This document shows, one piece after another, positions 1 to 5,112 of a DNA stretch of 5,112 nucleotides; positions within the stretch are counted from its first letter, which is position 1, and every line of letters starts with the position of its first letter. This stretch comes from CADEDV01 sp036374495 (GTDB lineage: Bacteria; Bacteroidota; Bacteroidia; Chitinophagales; Chitinophagaceae), in assembly GCA_965652975.1 (NCBI GenBank), contig CBFGYO010000221.1, positions 1 to 5,112 of the forward strand, written 5' to 3'. Position numbers and translations under genes: made by a program. The notes under the pieces are model-generated. The model was not told the DNA's origin, ran no database searches, and was given only the letters and a program-made list of their open reading frames with translations.

Positions 1-100
1 TGTGGTTGAAAATGGTTGGAAGTAGTTGAATGGAGGTGATCGTGGTTGGGAGTAGTTGAACGTGGTTGAAAATTTTTAAAAGTAGTTGTTGTACGTTGTA
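1..100. repeat. Degenerate 10-bp tandem array, consensus NGTRGTTGAA
   Basis: Splitting the sequence into consecutive 10-mers from base 1 gives ten units in perfect phase, such as TGTGGTTGAA, AGTAGTTGAA, CGTGGTTGAA and AGTAGTTGTT. Unit position 7 is T in all ten; positions 5 and 8 are G and position 6 is T in nine of ten. Unit starts and ends vary. The array fades after base 100 and probably continues left of the window. The period is not a multiple of three and the plus frames contain many TGA stops, so it is not plus-strand coding. Function is unknown. The period is close to one DNA helical turn, so all units face the same side of the helix. Confidence 0.8.
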
Positions 101-179
101 GTTTAAAGGGATTGAATTTACATTGAATGATTATTACCATTTCCACCCCCGATAGCAATAGGGTTTCACATTTTCTACG

Positions 180-447
180 TCAGAGTTTTCCGCTATCAAT
201 ACTCCGCCCGATAAAGTAACCGGCAAAGCTACATACTACGAGGGCGATGGCTACCCAGAAAATATCGCCCCCTGTGGCTAAGTAACTCACGGCTAATCCA
301 AACACGGCCCCAGCTACAGCCATCACTCTTGAAGCTTTGCTTTTTGCAGTACCTTCATTAGCTATTTTGTTTTTTATACTGCCGGAGATGTTCTTTATGT
401 TTCGTACGATGGTGTGATCTGGCCATTGCTCGATACTTTTAGTTCAT
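180..447 (-). pseudogene. Small two-helix membrane protein, start codon out of frame by one base
   Basis: I do not recognise the family. A minus-strand frame is open from just below a TGA at 444-446 to its own TGA at 180-182, about 87 codons. It reads as a polar N-terminal half (beginning TKSIEQWPDHTIVRNIKN, then a Lys-rich stretch) followed by two hydrophobic segments: roughly VMAVAGAVFGLAVSYLA and DIFWVAIALVVCSFAGYFIG, ending RSIDSGKL. This polar-then-hairpin layout resembles a small inner-membrane protein. No ATG, GTG or TTG starts the long form in frame; the only nearby ATG (445-447) overlaps the TGA and hits TAA after one further codon. Removing a single A after that ATG would give an intact 88-residue protein. 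The frame is therefore a recent frameshift, a sequence error, or a 47-residue protein starting at the ATG at 321-323 (a GTG lies just before it). It is divergent from the dehydrogenase gene. Confidence 0.45.
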
Positions 448-508
448 ATAATTAAAAATGGAAGAGAACAGGTAGTAATTTTTACAAAATCAAAGCGGTC
501 CGTGATAT

Positions 509-522
509 AATTTAATTAAATT
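509..522. other. AT-only perfect palindrome in the divergent intergenic region
   Basis: AATTTAATTAAATT is its own reverse complement over 14 bases. It lies in the 166-bp space between the minus-strand small gene and the alcohol dehydrogenase, so it could be a regulator site serving either. In AT-rich DNA such palindromes also arise by chance. The rest of 448-613 shows no clear promoter: TATACTTT near 589-596 only loosely resembles the Bacteroidota -7 box, and no Shine-Dalgarno precedes the ATG at 614. Confidence 0.25.
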
Positions 523-613
523 TTTCAAGTCGGCCGTAAATCTTTACCTTCTGGAACTATTCGCCCTCTCTAAACAGGAAATGTCTCTATACTTTAATCT
601 TAAAATTTAAGTT

Positions 614-1702
614 ATGCTCGAATCCAAAGAATTGGTTGCTGATACCGCGACTGCTGTACCGCTACCATCCAAAGCTTATGCTGCTATGGAAGCATCAGGA
701 GACCTCGTTCCCTGGAATTTTAATCGCAGGGGCCTGGGCCCTCATGATGTATTGATTCAAATTCAGTATTGCGGAGTTTGCCATACAGACATACATTTTG
801 TTCGCAATGACTTTGGAATGTCCGTCTATCCACTTGTACCAGGCCACGAGATCGTTGGAAAGGTAACCGGTGTGGGTGCTCACGTAAAAAAAATCAAAGC
901 AGGTGACACTGCCGGGGTCGGTTGCCTGGTAGAATCCTGCAGGGAGTGTGATAATTGTAAAAATGACCTGGAACAATATTGTACAAAAGGAGCAACATAT
1001 ACATATAGCTCCCCGGAGAAAAACGGAGTGGGATTTACTTATGGAGGATATTCCAACCAGATCGTCGTAAACGAAGATTTCGTCCTGAAAGTACAGGATA
1101 ATTTACCGCTGGAAAAAGTGGCACCGTTGCTGTGTGCAGGTATCACCACCTACTCTCCGTTACGCAAATGGGATGTAAGGGCGGGGCAGCGCGTAGCTAT
1201 TCTTGGTTTGGGTGGCCTGGGACATATGGGTGTAAAATTCGCAGCGTCTTTCGGAGCGGAAGTCACGGTGTTGAGCACTTCCGCCTCTAAAAAGGAAGAT
1301 GCAATGAAATTAGGAGCTCATCGGTTCGTACTCACATCCGATGAATTGCAGGTTCAGGAATCGCAAAATTATTTTGACTTCATCCTCGATACGGTATCTG
1401 CAACGCATGATTATAACTTTTATCTTTCAATGCTACGAACAAATGGAGTTATGGTTTGTGTGGGGTTGCCTTCCGAGCCAGCAGTTGTTCCCGCCTTCAA
1501 CCTTATTTTTCACGGTCGAAGCCTTTCAGGTTCGCTCATAGGCGGCCTGTTGGAAACCCAGGAAATGTTGGATTACTGTTCGGAAAATAATATAACTTCT
1601 GAAGTAGAAGTAATAAACATCAAGGATATAAATACAGCTTATGAACGCATGGAAAAAAGTGATGTGAAATACAGGTTTGTAATTGATATGGCTACTTTAT
1701 AA
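614..1702 (+). CDS. Zinc-dependent NADP-type alcohol dehydrogenase (YahK/CAD family)
   Basis: This 362-residue protein is a medium-chain zinc dehydrogenase that interconverts aldehydes and alcohols in the cytoplasm. As recalled, it resembles E. coli YahK and cinnamyl alcohol dehydrogenases along its whole length. The GroES-like domain carries the catalytic zinc ligands Cys56 (in CGVCHTD), His78 with Glu79 (PGHE) and Cys174 (LLCAGITTYSPLR). The structural zinc ligands are Cys109, Cys112, Cys115 and Cys123, spaced C-x2-C-x2-C-x7-C. The Rossmann loop is GLGGLG at 198-203. The following strand ends in VLSTSASKK without an acidic residue, which favours NADPH over NADH (inference). The GSLIGG and ETQEMLDYC segments near 306-322 are typical of the CAD branch. 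The N-terminus is about 10-15 residues longer than YahK; the ATG was kept because the frame is open and no better start is evident. The physiological substrate cannot be read from context. Confidence 0.95.
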   Translation: MLESKELVADTATAVPLPSKAYAAMEASGDLVPWNFNRRGLGPHDVLIQIQYCGVCHTDIHFVRNDFGMSVYPLVPGHEIVGKVTGVGAHVKKIKAGDTAGVGCLVESCRECDNCKNDLEQYCTKGATYTYSSPEKNGVGFTYGGYSNQIVVNEDFVLKVQDNLPLEKVAPLLCAGITTYSPLRKWDVRAGQRVAILGLGGLGHMGVKFAASFGAEVTVLSTSASKKEDAMKLGAHRFVLTSDELQVQESQNYFDFILDTVSATHDYNFYLSMLRTNGVMVCVGLPSEPAVVPAFNLIFHGRSLSGSLIGGLLETQEMLDYCSENNITSEVEVINIKDINTAYERMEKSDVKYRFVIDMATL

Positions 1703-1722
1703 TAATTTACTTGATATACTGG

Positions 1723-1760
1723 AAAGCTGTCTCACTGTTACGAGGCAGCTTTTTTATTTT
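1723..1760 (+). terminator. Intrinsic terminator after the alcohol dehydrogenase
   Basis: An 11-bp stem (1723-1733 with 1742-1752) contains one G-U wobble, closes on an 8-base loop (ACTGTTAC), and runs into a T-rich tract through 1760. It starts about 20 bases after the dehydrogenase stop codon and should separate that gene from the downstream thiolase. Confidence 0.88.
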
Positions 1761-1800
1761 AAAACTATATTGTCGCCTATTTTCTCACGCTAACAATCGT

Positions 1801-1828
1801 TAACTTTGCCGACCTGAATAAAACAGGA
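1801..1828 (+). promoter_or_regulatory. Bacteroidota-type -7 box and ribosome-binding-like site for the thiolase
   Basis: TAACTTTG at 1801-1808 matches the Bacteroidota sigma-ABfr -7 consensus TAnnTTTG at every fixed position. The -33 element is weak: only a T-run (1780-1783) lies at the expected distance, and a TTG at 1770-1772 is too far. A start site near 1813-1816 would give a leader of about 20 bases. AGGA at 1825-1828, six bases before the ATG at 1835, resembles a Shine-Dalgarno site, which the other genes in this window lack. Confidence 0.65.
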
Positions 1829-1834
1829 ATATTT

Positions 1835-3016
1835 ATGGCAAGGGAAGTTTATATCATATCCGCAGTTCGTACGCCGATGGGCGCTTTTGGTGGTGCGTTG
1901 AAATCGTTGTCTGCTACACAACTTGGTGCTATTGCCATCCGCGAAGCATTGAACAAAACGGGGAAGACCGGAATTGTTCCGCAAGATGTACTGATGGGTT
2001 GTGTATTGCAAGCCAACCTGGGCCAGGCACCGGCACGGCAGGCGGCAAAGTTTGCCGGTTTGCCCAATGAAGTGAATTGTACAACGGTAAATAAAGTTTG
2101 TGCGAGTGGTATGAAAGCTATTGCACTTGCCGCGCAGAGTATTGCACTTGGTGATGCAGATATCGTAGTAGCTGGTGGTATGGAAAGTATGAGTAATACT
2201 CCTTTTTATTCCGAGAATATGCGTTGGGGAAATAAATATGGCAATACCACCCTGATTGATGGCCTGGCAAAAGATGGCCTTACCGACGTGTACGATGGTA
2301 AAGCCATGGGTAATGCTGCCGAACTCTGTGCATCTACATGCGGTATCAGCCGCGAAGAGCAGGATGCATTTGCCATTGATAGTTATAAGCGCAGCCAGGC
2401 AGCCTGGGAAAATGGAAATTTTAAGGATGAAGTTGTGCCCGTTGAAATACCCCAGCGAAAAGGGGAGCCGGTAGTGGTGTCGAAAGACGAAGAACCATTC
2501 AATGTGAAATTTGATAAAATACCTACACTAAGCCCTGCATTTGTAAAAGAAGGTACCGTTACAGCGGCCAATGCATCCACGATGAATGACGGCGCGGCTG
2601 CCTTGCTTTTGATGAGCAGGGAAAAAGCAACTGAATTGGGATTAAAGCCAATTGCTATCATTCGCAGTTATGCAGATGCTGAACAGGCACCCGAATGGTT
2701 TACAACCACACCATCCATTGCAGTTCCTAAAGCGGTAGAAAAAGCGGGTTTGAAAATGGCGGATATCAATTATTGGGAATTAAATGAGGCTTTTGCTGTG
2801 GTGGGCATCGAGAATACCAAACGCATGAAGTTGGATCCTTCCAAAGTAAATGTAAATGGTGGCGCGGTAGCACTTGGCCATCCATTGGGTGCCAGTGGTG
2901 CGAGGATCATTGTTACACTTATAAATGTATTGAAACAAAATAAGGCCCGGTATGGTGCCGCCGGCATCTGCAACGGTGGAGGAGGGGCGAGTGCGATGGT
3001 GATTGAAAATGTATAA
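1835..3016 (+). CDS. Acetyl-CoA C-acetyltransferase (biosynthetic-type thiolase)
   Basis: This 393-residue protein is a full-length type II thiolase. It condenses two acetyl-CoA to acetoacetyl-CoA, or runs the reverse thiolysis, in the cytoplasm. The usual four signature regions are present: the nucleophile Cys89 in NKVCASGMKA, the NEAF motif at 317-320, His349 in GGAVALGHPLGASGAR, and the acid/base Cys379 in CNGGGG. The N-terminal VRTPMGAFGG and the TVTAANASTMNDGAAA stretch near 241-256 are also standard. The C-terminal CNGGGGASAM form and the KDGLTDVY segment resemble mitochondrial ACAT1 more than the CxGGGxGxA form of E. coli AtoB. With no beta-oxidation or butyrate/PHB genes beside it, the pathway (fatty acid or ketogenic amino acid breakdown, or acetoacetyl-CoA supply) cannot be decided. 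It has its own promoter, and an upstream terminator isolates it from the dehydrogenase. Confidence 0.96.
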   Translation: MAREVYIISAVRTPMGAFGGALKSLSATQLGAIAIREALNKTGKTGIVPQDVLMGCVLQANLGQAPARQAAKFAGLPNEVNCTTVNKVCASGMKAIALAAQSIALGDADIVVAGGMESMSNTPFYSENMRWGNKYGNTTLIDGLAKDGLTDVYDGKAMGNAAELCASTCGISREEQDAFAIDSYKRSQAAWENGNFKDEVVPVEIPQRKGEPVVVSKDEEPFNVKFDKIPTLSPAFVKEGTVTAANASTMNDGAAALLLMSREKATELGLKPIAIIRSYADAEQAPEWFTTTPSIAVPKAVEKAGLKMADINYWELNEAFAVVGIENTKRMKLDPSKVNVNGGAVALGHPLGASGARIIVTLINVLKQNKARYGAAGICNGGGGASAMVIENV

Positions 3017-3020
3017 ATCA

Positions 3021-3115
3021 TTTCACGCAAAGAGCGCAAAGTTTAGAGCACAAGACGCAAAGATTTATTTCCTATTGGCGCCTTATGTCCTAAGCTTTGC
3101 GCTCTTTGCGTGAAA
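3021..3115. repeat. 95-bp palindromic GCAAAG-rich intergenic element
   Basis: The two ends are perfect inverted repeats of 21 bp (3021-3041 and 3095-3115), extending to 26 bp (3021-3046 and 3090-3115) with one position that would be a G-U wobble in RNA. The arm begins TTTCACGCAAAG and is built of repeated 9-mers (CACGCAAAG, AGCGCAAAG); a third direct copy of ACGCAAAG sits in the interior at 3055-3062. A GGCGCC palindrome (3077-3082) lies near the centre. It starts four bases after the thiolase stop codon, so the transcript would end in a long hairpin that could protect the 3' end or slow transcription. No T-tract follows, so it is not a classic terminator. It has no coding capacity; from memory, similar GCAAAG repeats are widespread in Bacteroidota intergenic DNA. 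Confidence 0.85.
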
Positions 3116-3135
3116 CACATCTAACGTAGTTTTTC

Positions 3136-3151
3136 GAACTTACCTAAGTTC
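3136..3151. other. Dyad symmetry, possible operator
   Basis: GAACTTA-CC-TAAGTTC has perfect 7-bp arms around a 2-base centre. It lies between the palindromic element and the first lipoprotein gene, about 120 bases before that ATG. The short centre suits a dimeric regulator site better than an RNA hairpin. No regulator gene lies nearby, so its role is a guess. Confidence 0.35.
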
Positions 3152-3238
3152 TTCTTCGCTGGAATTGCTGCATGAATAGTACGATATGAATAACTAGTTG
3201 TTAACTGGTGCGCATCATAGCACAAACAGGCATTAAAA

Positions 3239-3255
3239 TTGCCTAAGATTGGCAA
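3239..3255 (+). promoter_or_regulatory. Candidate -7 box inside a dyad, upstream of the first lipoprotein
   Basis: TAAGATTG at 3244-3251 matches five of the six fixed bases of TAnnTTTG. It lies within a 5-bp inverted repeat, TTGCC (3239-3243) and GGCAA (3251-3255). No convincing -33 TTG lies at the usual spacing. The leader would be short, with the ATG at 3274 and no Shine-Dalgarno. Confidence 0.35.
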
Positions 3256-3273
3256 CTAAAAATCATCGTACTT

Positions 3274-4062
3274 ATGAAAGCACTACGCAATTTGTTTTGG
3301 GTATTACCCTTATTCATCGCAAGCATAGCAATCATTTCCTGCAACAAAGACAATGGAAAAAGCCGGCTCACTGTATACCTTACCGATGCTCCTGCTTCTT
3401 ACGACGCAGTAAACATCGAGGTCGTGCGAGTGGAGATTAAATCTTCAAGCGACGAAGGCGACAATGGCTGGAAAGAATTACCGGTAAACGCTGGTGTATA
3501 CAATCTCCTTGACTTTACAAATGGAATGGATACGCTGTTATCATCAGTTGAGTTACCCGCCGGGAAAGTTTCCCAGTTGCGGTTGATACTTGGCGGTAAT
3601 AATTCTATTGTTATCAATGGCACAACTATGGAGTTGCCATTGGAAACGCCTTCGGCACAACAATCAGGTCTAAAGTTTAATATACATGCAGACCTGGTGG
3701 AAGGTGTTGAGTATAAATTATGGATCGACTTTGACTGTGCACGATCAGTTGTACAAACAGGTAATGGCGACTATATTTTAAAACCCGTATTGCGCACGTT
3801 TACAGAAGCAACAAGCGGCGCGATTAAAGGAAATGTACAACCTGTAGCTGCTCAAGCTACTGTAGCGGCTATTGCAGGAGCTGATACTTTGTCTGCAATT
3901 CCTGATGCCGTAACGGGCAGCTACCTGATACGTGGTGTACCTCCAGGCACATGGAAAGTAGTAGCTGATGGTAACAATGGCTACAATGATGTAACAAAGG
4001 AAAATATTGCAGTTGTACTCGGCCAGGTAAGCGTTGTAGATACCATAACACTGGTTCAGTAA
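3274..4062 (+). CDS. DUF4382 domain lipoprotein, copy 1
   Basis: This 262-residue protein has a type II signal peptide: Lys/Arg near the N-terminus, a hydrophobic core, and a lipobox IISC with Cys23 as the lipidated residue. It should be exported and membrane-anchored; whether it reaches the outer membrane or surface is not decided. Residues about 31-175 match the DUF4382 pattern, opening with LTVYLTDAPASYDAVNIEV and running through YNLLDFTNG, INGTTMELPL and WIDFDCARS. Residues about 182-262 form a second beta-rich module (GAIKGNVQP, TGSYLIRGVPPGTWKVVADG) like a carboxypeptidase-regulatory or transthyretin-like fold. After Cys23, the mature part has one other cysteine, Cys155. Function is unknown. 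Its tandem partner starts 243 bases downstream, beyond a terminator. Confidence 0.9.
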   Translation: MKALRNLFWVLPLFIASIAIISCNKDNGKSRLTVYLTDAPASYDAVNIEVVRVEIKSSSDEGDNGWKELPVNAGVYNLLDFTNGMDTLLSSVELPAGKVSQLRLILGGNNSIVINGTTMELPLETPSAQQSGLKFNIHADLVEGVEYKLWIDFDCARSVVQTGNGDYILKPVLRTFTEATSGAIKGNVQPVAAQATVAAIAGADTLSAIPDAVTGSYLIRGVPPGTWKVVADGNNGYNDVTKENIAVVLGQVSVVDTITLVQ

Positions 4063-4093
4063 ACATATTTTTAGTTACAATATCACATTGATT

Positions 4094-4126
4094 AAAGTCC
4101 CGGTAATAAAGTTGCCGGGACTTTTT
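4094..4126 (+). terminator. Intrinsic terminator between the two lipoprotein genes
   Basis: A perfect 10-bp stem, AAAGTCCCGG (4094-4103) with CCGGGACTTT (4115-4124), extends three more pairs inward (one G-U) to a 5-base loop, TAAAG at 4107-4111. A T-run covers 4122-4126. It lies 31 bases after the first lipoprotein stop codon and implies that the second copy has its own promoter. Confidence 0.92.
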
Positions 4127-4266
4127 ATGCGTACAGGTGTTTGAAAAAAGTAAAATCACAGGCCGTTTACGCGTACAATTACGAAATGCATTTGGGAAAC
4201 CGCAGGAAAACACAGGAAATAGTGAAAAAATAATAAAGATGTTTATGCGCTACGCATTTTGGTAAT

Positions 4267-4274
4267 TATACTTG
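4267..4274 (+). promoter_or_regulatory. Candidate -7 box for the second lipoprotein
   Basis: TATACTTG matches five of the six fixed bases of the Bacteroidota -7 consensus TAnnTTTG and lies 31 bases before the ATG at 4306. A TTTA at 4242-4245, about 21 bases upstream, is only a poor -33 candidate. The strong terminator just upstream makes a promoter in this interval necessary. A short dyad, ATGCG-CTA-CGCAT (4245-4249 and 4253-4257), sits beside it and could be a regulator site or chance. Confidence 0.4.
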
Positions 4275-4305
4275 TACTACCAATATCTTACTAACTATAC
4301 TTTTT

Positions 4306-5100
4306 ATGAAAAACCGTCACGTCCTCATCGGAGCTGTGCTTGCCGCTATCCTGGCATGTACTTTCTCATCCTGTACAAAGTCCGGACTCGGTACCTCGCG
4401 ACTCTCATTATATTTAACAGACGCGCCTGCAGCGTATGATGCAGTAAACATCGAAATACTGCGCATTGAAATTAAAAGCACCAATGATTTCGGCGACGAC
4501 AGTTGGCAGGTATTAAGATTTAACAATCCCGGTATTTATAATTTGCTTGATTATACCAATGGCCTCGATACGTTATTATCTTCTGCGGAACTGCCAACTG
4601 GTAAACTTTCGCAAATTCGATTGATGCTTGGTACCAACAATTCCATCGTAGTGAATGGTACTACTATGGAGCTGCCGCTTACTACACCTTCCATGCAACA
4701 AACCGGTTTGAAATTAAATGTACATGCCGATCTTCTTGAAGGAGTGGAGTATAAACTCTGGATTGATTTTGATTGTGCGAGATCAATTGTACTGACCGGC
4801 AATGGAGAATATAAACTTAAGCCTGTATTGCGCACATTTACCCAGGCCGAGACAGGAGCTATCCAGGGAGTAATTCAGCCACTGGCTGCTGACGCTACCG
4901 TATTCGCAATCGCTGGAGTTGATACAGTGTCAGCAATACCAAATAATGTTACAGGTCATTTTCTTATTCGTGGCCTGGCGCCGGGCACCTGGAAACTTGT
5001 AGCCGATGGTAATAATGGATACCAGGATCAAACGCTGGAAAATATCCCGGTAAAAATCGGCGAGATCACTTCTGCGAATACTATCACCCTTACGCAATAA
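4306..5100 (+). CDS. DUF4382 domain lipoprotein, copy 2
   Basis: This 264-residue paralogue of the preceding gene has the same architecture: a signal peptide with a lipobox-like FSSC and lipidated Cys23, a DUF4382 domain over about 32-177 (LSLYLTDAPAAYDAVNIEI, YNLLDYTNG, VNGTTMELPL, WIDFDCARS), then a C-terminal beta-rich module (GAIQGVIQP, TGHFLIRGLAPGTWKLVADG). Hand alignment over the mature part gives about 165 identities in 233 columns (about 71%) with one single-residue gap. The signal peptides share little beyond layout. The lone domain cysteine is kept at Cys157. The Phe at lipobox position -3 is less usual than Leu or Ile but accepted. The gene ends 12 bases before the window edge, so any terminator or third copy downstream cannot be seen. 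Function is unknown. Confidence 0.9.
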   Translation: MKNRHVLIGAVLAAILACTFSSCTKSGLGTSRLSLYLTDAPAAYDAVNIEILRIEIKSTNDFGDDSWQVLRFNNPGIYNLLDYTNGLDTLLSSAELPTGKLSQIRLMLGTNNSIVVNGTTMELPLTTPSMQQTGLKLNVHADLLEGVEYKLWIDFDCARSIVLTGNGEYKLKPVLRTFTQAETGAIQGVIQPLAADATVFAIAGVDTVSAIPNNVTGHFLIRGLAPGTWKLVADGNNGYQDQTLENIPVKIGEITSANTITLTQ

Positions 5101-5112
5101 TTATCTTCTCTC

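Noticed and set aside
1..100. CRISPR array
   Set aside because: The units are 10 bp with no spacers and are degenerate; there are no cas genes in the window.
1..135. Minus-strand frame that stays open through the 10-bp array
   Set aside because: It has no start codon, and the array is C/A-rich on that strand, so several frames lack stops by composition. A 10-bp period does not preserve a reading frame from unit to unit.
358..426. 22-codon minus-strand frame beginning MARSHHRTKH
   Set aside because: It overlaps the better-supported membrane-protein frame in another phase and has no ribosome-binding signal.
614..3016. Dehydrogenase and thiolase as one operon
   Set aside because: A strong intrinsic terminator and a perfect -7 box lie between them, so separate transcription is more likely.
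3021..3115. Palindromic element as an ordinary thiolase terminator
   Set aside because: The arms form a long hairpin, but no T-run follows the right arm, and the repeated 9-mer units point to a repeat element.
3178..3272. 8-bp inverted repeat AGTACGAT (3178-3185) and ATCGTACT (3265-3272)
   Set aside because: The arms are 79 bases apart and a match this short is not rare in a region of this size.
3869..4213. 114-codon minus-strand frame overlapping the first lipoprotein end and the terminator
   Set aside because: It runs antisense through a well-supported gene, shows no recognisable motif and has a Cys/His/Gln-rich composition typical of a shadow frame.
4122..4262. Plus-strand open frame (possible GTG at 4137) ending at TAA 4260-4262 in the gap between the lipoproteins
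   Set aside because: It reads as a plausible basic peptide, but it overlaps the terminator, has no good start, is only about 42 codons from the GTG, and the purine-rich sequence biases toward Lys/Glu/Asn.

Overview
The window looks like chromosomal DNA of a Bacteroidota bacterium, most likely from the Chitinophagaceae (Chitinophaga/Niastella-like); the family level is inference. Support comes from start codons mostly without Shine-Dalgarno sequences, a perfect Bacteroidota -7 box (TAnnTTTG) before the thiolase gene, two DUF4382-type lipoproteins, moderate GC and repeat-rich intergenic DNA.

Layout. Positions 1-100 hold a degenerate G/T-rich array with an exact 10-bp period, cut by the window edge. 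On the minus strand, 180-447 encodes a small two-helix membrane protein whose only suitable upstream ATG is one base out of frame; it is either a recent pseudogene, a sequencing error, or a 47-residue protein starting internally. On the plus strand follow a YahK/cinnamyl-alcohol-dehydrogenase-type zinc alcohol dehydrogenase (614-1702) with a clear intrinsic terminator, and an acetyl-CoA acetyltransferase (1835-3016) with its own promoter and a ribosome-binding-like site. A 95-bp palindromic GCAAAG-rich repeat element lies just after the thiolase stop. The right-hand part is a tandem pair of paralogous DUF4382 lipoproteins (3274-4062 and 4306-5100), about 71% identical over the mature region by hand count and separated by a strong intrinsic terminator.

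How the genes relate. Nothing indicates one operon: terminators and private promoters suggest the dehydrogenase, the thiolase and each lipoprotein are transcribed separately. The two enzymes are housekeeping-type metabolic functions (NADPH-linked aldehyde/alcohol interconversion; acetyl-CoA/acetoacetyl-CoA interconversion). The lipoproteins are cell-envelope proteins of unknown role. I found no defence system, CRISPR, tRNA/rRNA or transposase. The most unusual material is non-coding (the 10-bp array and the palindromic element), plus the lipoprotein duplication and the broken small gene.
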